From assembly GCF_037976825.1 (NCBI RefSeq), contig NZ_CP150269.1, positions 641,001 to 705,000 of the forward strand: DNA of 64,000 nt, in the 5' to 3' direction. The stretch comes from Paenibacillus sp. FSL K6-1330 (lineage in GTDB: Bacteria; Bacillota; Bacilli; Paenibacillales; Paenibacillaceae). Of this stretch, positions 61,136 through 64,000 are shown piece by piece. Position 1 is the first letter of the stretch, and every line of letters begins with the position of its first letter. A program made the position numbers and the translations under genes. The notes beneath the pieces were generated by a model that ran no database searches, was not told where the DNA came from, and saw only the letters and a list, made by a program, of their open reading frames with translations.

Positions 61136-63136
61136 TTATTTTTCGATATGCTCCACAAACCAACGGACGATATGACTCAAGCGTTTCACCCGCAGATGCG
61201 GATGGCCGCTTCGGGACAAGTTGTGATCCGCACCCGGGAAACGGATGAACTGAGTTTCCCGGCCGAGTCGCTTCAAAGCGATAAACAGCTGTTCTCCCTG
61301 TTCGATCGGGCAGCGGAGATCCTGTTCTCCGTGAAGGATGAGAAGCGGCGTATGGACGTCCTTCACGTAAGCGAGCGGGGAATGCTTCCACAGCTTCTCC
61401 AGATCGTCCCACGGATTGCCCCAGATCTGATCCTGCGTAAAGGTGTAGCCGATATCGCTGACGCCGTAGAAGGAGATCCAGTTCGATATCGAGCGCTGGG
61501 TTACCGCAGCCTGGAACCGGTCGGTATGACCGACGATCCAGTTGGTCATGAAGCCGCCGTAGCTGCCGCCAGTCACGCCAAGACGGGAAGCGTCGATATA
61601 AGTGTAGGTATTCACAACATAATCCACGGCTTCCATCAGATCCTGGTAATCCCGTCCGCCGTAATCTCCTCTAACGGTATTAACGTGTACCTGACCATAC
61701 CCGTGGCCACCCCGAGGGTTGGTGTAGAATACCGCATAGCCGGCTGCAGCAAGCAGCTGGAACTCATGCATGAACGTATGTCCGTACATAGCTTGCGGAC
61801 CGCCGTGAATCTCAAGCACGGCTGGGACCTTGGTGCCTTCCGTGAAGCCGGCAGGCTTCATGATCCACCCTTGAATCGGCCAGCCGTCCGCCGTCCGGAA
61901 CGTAAAGGACTCCGGCGTGCTTAACGTAAGCTCGTTCCACAGCTCCTCGTTGCAGTTTGTCAGACGCTTCTCCTCGTTCTTAGCGATAGAGAAGCTGAAC
62001 AGATCGCCAGGCTGCAGCGGGTCGGCAGCGGCGAACACCACGTTCTCCTCCGGTGTCAGAGCGAATTGGTACACCTCTCGTTCGCCCGATACGACCAGCT
62101 CATAGGATGAACCGTCCAGAGCAAAACGTCCAATATGAACACTGCCATCCTGGCTGAGCTGGATGTATACGGATTGGCCGTCCTTACTGAACAGCGGAGG
62201 CGTTCCGGCTCCAGCTCTCATGTCGCTGACCGCGGCGTGCCCCAGCTGAATATCCATGTCCGTGAAGAGCACGCGGGATTTTCCGCCCGATAGCGGAACC
62301 AGGTGGATTTTGGTCAGGGTGGCAAAACCACAGCTGAGGTCGCTGGCAAGCATGAGCATATACTGCCCGTCCGGGGTGAATGCAATGGAACCGATCGAGA
62401 GGGTTCCATCCGTCAATTCGGTTACGGATCCGCTATCGAGGTCCATGACAAACACATCGCCCGTCAAACGAAAATCCGGATCCGGGAATTGCTCCGTGGC
62501 AAGGCAGGTGCTGTATGCGATGCGGGTGCCGTCCGGTGACCAGGCGAAGGCATGTATATCAAAATCTCCTTCTGTAATTTGCTTGCATTCTTCCGTTGCC
62601 GGATTTACGAGGTATAGATGATGTCGACGTTCATTCCACAATCCTGCGCCATCGGCTTTATATTTAATGCGATTAATGATTTTTTCTTCAGGGAGCTTGT
62701 TTTTGTCGTCTTTGTCTGATTCTTCGCTTTCCGTAGATTCGGCTGCTTCCGCCTCACTTCTAACAAGTAGGCGTGCGCTATCCGGGGACCATTTAAAAGT
62801 GCTGACACCGTGCTTCATGTCGGTAACCGGCCTTGCTTCCCCGCCGTTGGCAGGCATGATCCATACCTGCGGCTTATCGCCCTTTTTGCGCAAGAAAGCA
62901 AGCTCCGACCCGTCAGGGGACCAAGCGGGTGCTGCATCCGCCTCGCCGGACGTGAAGGGAACATCCTGGTCTCCTTCTGCAGGAAGCAGGCGGATATGGG
63001 AACGGTAACCGTCGTACTTTTCGCTGACGGATTTATGTACATAGGCTATGGCTCCACTAGCTGGAGATACGACAGGGTCATTCACCCAGTGCATCCGGTA
63101 CAAATCCTCTGGCGTTATGAGTCGCTTATCAGACAT
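61136..63136 (-). CDS. S9-family peptidase (acylaminoacyl/dipeptidyl type)
   Basis: A 666-residue cytoplasmic peptidase. Residues 1-400 form a beta-propeller of repeated SPDG strands ([13 protein letters not shown] and others). The C-terminal alpha/beta hydrolase (about 410-666) has the nucleophile Ser525 in [12 protein letters not shown], the Asp in [10 protein letters not shown] and the His in [10 protein letters not shown]. Such enzymes remove short acylated or N-terminal peptides. An acidic insert rich in Glu/Ser/Lys at about 138-155 interrupts the propeller. TAGGAGGATG precedes the ATG. Confidence 0.92.
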   Translation of the reverse strand: MSDKRLITPEDLYRMHWVNDPVVSPASGAIAYVHKSVSEKYDGYRSHIRLLPAEGDQDVPFTSGEADAAPAWSPDGSELAFLRKKGDKPQVWIMPANGGEARPVTDMKHGVSTFKWSPDSARLLVRSEAEAAESTESEESDKDDKNKLPEEKIINRIKYKADGAGLWNERRHHLYLVNPATEECKQITEGDFDIHAFAWSPDGTRIAYSTCLATEQFPDPDFRLTGDVFVMDLDSGSVTELTDGTLSIGSIAFTPDGQYMLMLASDLSCGFATLTKIHLVPLSGGKSRVLFTDMDIQLGHAAVSDMRAGAGTPPLFSKDGQSVYIQLSQDGSVHIGRFALDGSSYELVVSGEREVYQFALTPEENVVFAAADPLQPGDLFSFSIAKNEEKRLTNCNEELWNELTLSTPESFTFRTADGWPIQGWIMKPAGFTEGTKVPAVLEIHGGPQAMYGHTFMHEFQLLAAAGYAVFYTNPRGGHGYGQVHVNTVRGDYGGRDYQDLMEAVDYVVNTYTYIDASRLGVTGGSYGGFMTNWIVGHTDRFQAAVTQRSISNWISFYGVSDIGYTFTQDQIWGNPWDDLEKLWKHSPLAYVKDVHTPLLILHGEQDLRCPIEQGEQLFIALKRLGRETQFIRFPGADHNLSRSGHPHLRVKRLSHIVRWFVEHIEK

Positions 63137-63364
63137 GAATCATCCTCCTAATCTTCTTGTGTGAGTTAAACATCATTATCCCAGATAATGGTATGGAAAT
63201 CTAGATGAAAAGTGAAAGGGGAAATGTGAACGTTTCGTACCAAATGCTAGTAAAACAGAGGGGAAATTACAATAATTCTAGATTGTAAAATGAAGCTCTA
63301 GAACTGAAAACAGCTCATTAATTTTCAACTGGTCAATTTAGAAGCGATACGGTGTGCTTTTTGT

Positions 63365-63388
63365 TATAATTGAGACAGGCTCTCAATT
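63365..63388 (+). promoter_or_regulatory. -10 element and palindromic operator before the nitroreductase
   Basis: TATAAT at 63365-63370 overlaps AATTGAGA-CAGGC-TCTCAATT (63368-63388), a perfect 8-bp inverted repeat at the expected start site. No good -35 was found. The rest of 63137-63364 shows no gene; it also holds the upstream region of the S9 peptidase. Confidence 0.55.
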
Positions 63389-63439
63389 AGGAGTATGTAA
63401 AATAAAACCAACTATATATAGCTCAGGAGGAAATAAGAT

Positions 63440-64000
63440 ATGAACGTAAGTGAAGCTATCCGCACGCGCCGCAGCCTTGGCAAGGTCAAGCCTGACGCTG
63501 TACCGCAGGAATGGATTGAACAAATCGTAGAAGCGGGAACCTGGGCGCCGAACCATAAGCTCACGGAGCCGTGGAAATTCTTTGTCATGCAAGGGGAGGG
63601 CCGCGACGTGCTCGGCAACGCACTTGGTGACATTCAGGCGGCAGGTGGTGATGATACAAGTGAAGAGGCTGTAATTGCAGCACGCGAGTCAGGACGTACA
63701 AAGGCGTACCGGGCTCCGGTTGTTATCGGTGTGGCGGTCGAACCGTCCACGGACCCCAAGGTGATTGAACTTGAAGAGTACGGAGCGGTGTTTGCCGCTA
63801 TTCAAAATATGCTCCTGCAAATTCATGAGCTTGGCTTGGGTGCAGTGTGGAGAACGGGCGAGCCGTGTTTCCATACGCTGATGAATCAGGCGTTTGGATT
63901 GAAGCCTGAAGACAAAATGCTGGGTTTCCTGTACATCGGCTATCCGGATATGGAACCTAAGCAGGGGAAACGTCAACCGGCAGCGAACAAAACGGTATGG
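63440..64000 (+). CDS. Nitroreductase-family flavoprotein, cut by the window edge
   Basis: The frame is open from ATG 63440 to the last base (187 codons, no stop seen). It begins NVSEAIRTRRSLGKVKPD and has APNHKLTEPWKFFVMQ and GEYGAVFAAIQNM-like FMN-contact segments (EEYGAVFAAIQNMLLQIHEL). This is the YdjA-type branch of the family, distinct from the protein at 23807. A CAGGAGG site precedes the start. The palindromic operator upstream suggests a redox- or xenobiotic-responsive repressor. Confidence 0.87.
   Translation, partial: MNVSEAIRTRRSLGKVKPDAVPQEWIEQIVEAGTWAPNHKLTEPWKFFVMQGEGRDVLGNALGDIQAAGGDDTSEEAVIAARESGRTKAYRAPVVIGVAVEPSTDPKVIELEEYGAVFAAIQNMLLQIHELGLGAVWRTGEPCFHTLMNQAFGLKPEDKMLGFLYIGYPDMEPKQGKRQPAANKTVW

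Noticed and set aside
61025..61924. A 299-codon plus-strand frame opposite the S9 peptidase
   Set aside because: It runs through the bidirectional terminator and mirrors the peptidase codons; no recognisable domain.
1..64000. tRNA, rRNA, CRISPR arrays, insertion sequences, prophage genes
   Set aside because: No cloverleaf-like, rRNA-like, repeat-spacer or transposase-like sequence was seen on either strand.

Overview
The window looks like a chromosomal segment of a low-GC-phylum Gram-positive of the Paenibacillus type. The reasons are strong AGGAGG ribosome-binding sites, moderate GC, many lipoprotein solute-binding proteins with lipoboxes, CUT1 sugar permeases without a local ATPase, YesM/YesN two-component pairs, large AraC sensors with membrane segments, and Bacillus-type regulatory motifs (TnrA/GlnR, Fur, MhqR-like and cre-like boxes). 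The genus is an inference. No tRNA, rRNA, CRISPR array, insertion sequence or phage gene was found.

Layout. 1-5.7 kb: a gene fragment at the left edge, a PAS histidine kinase, convergent trmO and an AraC regulator, an AHSA1-type protein, and a GGDEF/GTP-cyclohydrolase-III-like winged-helix protein. 5.7-7.4 kb: a DUF4349 lipoprotein followed by a displaced copy of the preceding regulator's 3' end and a 44-residue membrane peptide. 7.6-11.5 kb: an epimerase, DapA-family aldolase, sdaAB, sdaAA operon. 11.9-18.8 kb: a sugar ABC system (lipoprotein and two permeases) with its AraC sensor-regulator and a dehydrogenase. 19.1-23.1 kb: secreted GH8 and GH43 glycosidases. 23.4-24.5 kb: a DoxX and nitroreductase pair behind two MhqR-like operators. 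24.6-27 kb: two lipoproteins and a frameshifted secreted protein. 27.1-30.3 kb: a glnQHMP-type amino-acid transporter on the minus strand.

30.5-35.4 kb: an acyltransferase, an intracellular GH5 enzyme, a flavin-type split-barrel protein, cspA with an attenuator-like leader, a YdjO-like protein and a 57-residue protein. 35.6-43 kb: a second sugar ABC system with a YesM/YesN two-component pair. 43-45 kb: a Fur-box-controlled 50-residue protein gene next to an AraC regulator. 45.1-48.1 kb: a MATE exporter and an ECF sigma/anti-sigma pair. 48.1-49.6 kb: a secreted asparaginase preceded by three perfect TnrA/GlnR boxes.

49.9-61.1 kb is the most unusual region. A LacI regulator with its own operators precedes a lipoprotein, two permeases, two Gfo/Idh oxidoreductases, a tandem alpha/beta hydrolase, a NagB-like deaminase with altered active-site residues, and NagA. 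It reads as a dedicated route for a modified or acylated amino-sugar glycoside that ends in GlcNAc-6-phosphate chemistry, with no sugar kinase in the window. 61.1-64 kb holds an S9 peptidase (minus strand) and a nitroreductase that runs off the right edge behind a palindromic operator.
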